Positions 61,635-64,000 of a stretch of DNA of 64,000 nucleotides are shown here, one piece after another. The DNA comes from an uncultured Alphaproteobacteria bacterium (GTDB taxonomy: Bacteria > Pseudomonadota > Alphaproteobacteria > GCA-2731375). Made by a program: the position numbers and the translations under genes. The number at the start of each line of letters is the position of its first letter. Position 1 is the first letter of the stretch. The notes below the pieces were generated by a model, which had not been told where the DNA came from, ran no database searches, and saw nothing but the letters and a program-made list of their open reading frames with translations. Location: NCBI GenBank assembly GCA_951812805.1, contig CATOSZ010000003.1, forward strand, positions 1,132,557 to 1,196,556, in the 5' to 3' direction.

Positions 61635-61902
61635 CTAGAGCACGGTCCGACCCTATGGAAGCGCTGGATGGCCCTGCCTGGCCGCTCGGGCAGGAGCGCT
61701 GCGCCGCGCGATGTGGTGCCATCGGGCAAGCAGCGCGACGCCCCCGAGCGGCCAGGCAGGGCCACCGAAGGCCGGGTTCTTTTGCGCCGTGGCGGCCATG
61801 GCATCGCTCACCGATACCCCGCATCGCCATCGCGATGCCATGGCCGCCACGACACAAAATCTCCCCGGTCCAGCGCTTCCATAGGGTCGGACCGTGCTCT
61901 AG
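61635..61902. repeat. Nested inverted repeat element G (34-bp perfect outer stem enclosing hairpin modules A and C)
   Basis: 61635-61668/61869-61902 perfect; A stem 61669-61690/61743-61764 perfect 22 bp; C stem 61788-61806/61833-61851 perfect 19 bp. Confidence 0.95.
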
Positions 61903-61904
61903 CC

Positions 61905-63065
61905 CTACTCCGCCGCCCGCTCGCGCGCCGCCAGTTCGGCCCGGATCTCGTCCGAGTGCTCACCCAACACCGGGGCCGGCCGGCGCACGCCGCCGGGCGT
62001 CGCCGACAGCTTGACCGGCGTGCCGATGTTGCGCTGGCGGCCGGCCTTGGGATGCTCGACCTCGACCACCATGTCGCGGTCCAGCACATGGGGATCGTTG
62101 AACACCTCGTCGTGATAGCGCACGGGGCCGGCGGGAATGTTCTCCGCATCCAGCTTGTCGAACCAGTTCTCCGTCGTATCGGTGATGAAGCGTTCCTGCA
62201 GCAACGCCACCAGGGCCTTGTTGTTGGCGACCCGGTCGGCCTTGCTCTTGAAGCGGGGATCCTCGATCAGATGCTCGCAGCCGAGCACCGCGCAGGCCTT
62301 GACCCAGAGATTGTGCTGCGCCGCACCCAGCACCAGCCAGCCGTTCTGCGTCTCGAAGACCTGGTAGGGGGAGGAGCCGCGGTGCTGCTGGCCGATGCGG
62401 GTCGGCCGCTCGTTCGTGGCGAAATAACCGGCCGCCTCGTAGACGCATTTCGAGATCGCGCTTTCATACAGCGAGACGTCGACCTGCTGGCCTTCCCCGC
62501 TGACCTCGCGCTGGGCGATGGCGGTAAGCACGCCGAAGGCCGCGAACATGCCGGCGCTGGTGTCCGAAATGGCGATCGGCAGGCGATGCGGCGGCCCGTC
62601 CTCGTCGCCGGAGATCGCCATCAGGCCACTCATCGCCTGGGCCACCAGGTCGAAGCCGCCGCGCGGGCTGTAGGGACCGGTCTGCCCGAAGCCTGAGATC
62701 GAGCAATAGACCAGCCGCGGATTGAGGGCGTGCATGTCGCCGTAGCCGAGGCCTAAGCGGTCCATCACGCCGGGGCGCGCATTCTCGACCAGGATGTCCG
62801 CCTCGGCGATCAGCCGCTTCGCGACGTCGAGGTCTTCGGCATCCTTCAGGTTCAGCTCGATCGAGCGCTTGTTGCGGTTCCACAGCATGAAGGGCGCGCT
62901 CTCACCCTCGATGAAAGGCGGCGTCTCGCGCAACACGTCGCCGGAGCCCGGCCGCTCGATCTTGATAACGTCGGCGCCCTGGTCCGCCAGCAGCATGCAG
63001 CAATAGGGCCCCGATAGATGGGTCGTGATGTCCACGACCTTCAAATGCGACAGTGCGCCCGGCAT
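61905..63065 (-). CDS. CaiB/BaiF family (class III) CoA-transferase
   Basis: LKVVDITTHLSGPYCCMLLADQGADVIKIERPGSGD...NKRSIELNLKD...GFGQTGPY. Confidence 0.93.
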   Translation of the reverse strand: MPGALSHLKVVDITTHLSGPYCCMLLADQGADVIKIERPGSGDVLRETPPFIEGESAPFMLWNRNKRSIELNLKDAEDLDVAKRLIAEADILVENARPGVMDRLGLGYGDMHALNPRLVYCSISGFGQTGPYSPRGGFDLVAQAMSGLMAISGDEDGPPHRLPIAISDTSAGMFAAFGVLTAIAQREVSGEGQQVDVSLYESAISKCVYEAAGYFATNERPTRIGQQHRGSSPYQVFETQNGWLVLGAAQHNLWVKACAVLGCEHLIEDPRFKSKADRVANNKALVALLQERFITDTTENWFDKLDAENIPAGPVRYHDEVFNDPHVLDRDMVVEVEHPKAGRQRNIGTPVKLSATPGGVRRPAPVLGEHSDEIRAELAARERAAE

Positions 63066-63200
63066 CGGCCTTCCTCCTCCCGTTCAAATGGCCGGGCATC
63101 ATAGCGGGGCGGCGACGGGCCATCGAATCTGATTCATAAAATCTTGAACGTTACACATCCATAATGGGCAACTCTGGAAAGCAAGAGACTTAATCGGGCC

Positions 63201-64000
63201 ATGAACTTCTCACATCACTCCATCGTCTGGCGGCTGATCCTGCCGATCCCCGCCGCAGTCATGATCCTGGTTGCCGGCCTCTGGTTCTGGTTGCCGGAAC
63301 GGGTCGGCAACGACGTCACCGAGGCGACCATCGCATCGGCCACACAGACGGCGAACCAGTTCAAGACGATCCGCGGCTATTACACCAAGAACGTCATCAA
63401 GAAGGCGGTGAAGAACGGTAGCCTGAAGCCCTCCTTCGACCATGCGAAGGAAGCGAACGGCATCCCGCTGCCCGCGACGTTGATCCACGATTTGAGCAAG
63501 CAGCTGGAGAAGCGCGACACCCGGGTCGCCCTCTATAGCGCCTTCCCCTTCCCGGTTCGGGGCGAACGAAAACTCGACGACTTCCAGCGCAGCGCCTGGC
63601 AGGCGTTGAGCGCGGACCCCGACGCGGTGGTCCATCGCCGGGTCGAGGTCGACGGCCGCCCGATGATCCGGGTCGCCATCGCGGACCGGATGGTGGCGGA
63701 CGCCTGCGTCAATTGCCACAACACGCACCCCGCCTCGCCCAAGACGGACTGGAAACTCGGCGATGTGCGCGGCGTGCTCGAAGTCGCGAGTTTCATCGAC
63801 GGGCCGCTCGCCGCCGGCGGAAATTTGTCGGAGACGATCATCCTCGCGGTTATCGGCGCGGGTGTCTTGCTGACCTTGATCAGCCTGATCCTCGCACGCC
63901 GGGTCGCCGGCCCGGTCGGCCAGCTCGCCGGCGCGATCAGCGCGCTCGGCGCGGGCGATACCACCCAGCGGGTCGAGTTCGCACACCGCCGCGACGAGAT
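63201..64000 (+). CDS. DUF3365 (Tll0287-like, CxxCH) sensor protein with HAMP domain (truncated at window end)
   Basis: N-term TM, ADACVNCHNTHPASPKTDWKLGDVRGVLEV, second TM, RRVAGPVGQLAGAISALGAGDTTQRVE (HAMP). Confidence 0.75.
   Translation, partial: MNFSHHSIVWRLILPIPAAVMILVAGLWFWLPERVGNDVTEATIASATQTANQFKTIRGYYTKNVIKKAVKNGSLKPSFDHAKEANGIPLPATLIHDLSKQLEKRDTRVALYSAFPFPVRGERKLDDFQRSAWQALSADPDAVVHRRVEVDGRPMIRVAIADRMVADACVNCHNTHPASPKTDWKLGDVRGVLEVASFIDGPLAAGGNLSETIILAVIGAGVLLTLISLILARRVAGPVGQLAGAISALGAGDTTQRVEFAHRRDE

Noticed and set aside
1-64000. CRISPR arrays, tRNA or rRNA genes, prophage
   Set aside because: No regularly spaced direct repeats, tRNA cloverleaf signatures, rRNA-like sequence or phage structural genes recognised by eye; a tRNAscan/Infernal run would be decisive.

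Overview
High-GC alphaproteobacterial-type chromosomal window (no rRNA, tRNA or CRISPR seen). It is dominated by small-molecule catabolism and transport genes: LLM flavin monooxygenases, amidohydrolases, TauD/2OG-Fe(II) and Rieske oxygenases, kynureninase, a PLP-dependent decarboxylase, a glycerol-3-phosphate-type ABC operon (ugpBAEC plus a GDPD) and a polar amino-acid-type ABC operon. It also carries rpoH, phaZ, a bacterial Thg1-like protein, a SAM-cyclase-AAA-TPR signalling protein and a secreted caspase-like/FGE-fold protein. Six IS elements (IS21 x2, IS1182, IS481, ISAs1, IS66) lie between 8.4 and 44.4 kb. Each is bounded by an identical short direct repeat that I could locate. Three interrupt genes whose reading frames are restored by removing the IS plus one repeat copy: a Kef-type antiporter, ugpB, and a zinc-type alcohol dehydrogenase cut in its Rossmann GGVG motif. 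The most unusual signal is a set of large modular nested inverted repeats at about 48.4, 56.2 and 61.7 kb. They share loop and module sequences, while their stems differ in sequence but remain complementary (compensatory C:G to A:T changes), so they look like a covarying structured repeat or RNA family. A 62-bp perfect palindrome (26493-26554) and a 27-bp perfect hairpin (29152-29233) are also present. All family calls come from reading the translations and motifs; no searches were run.
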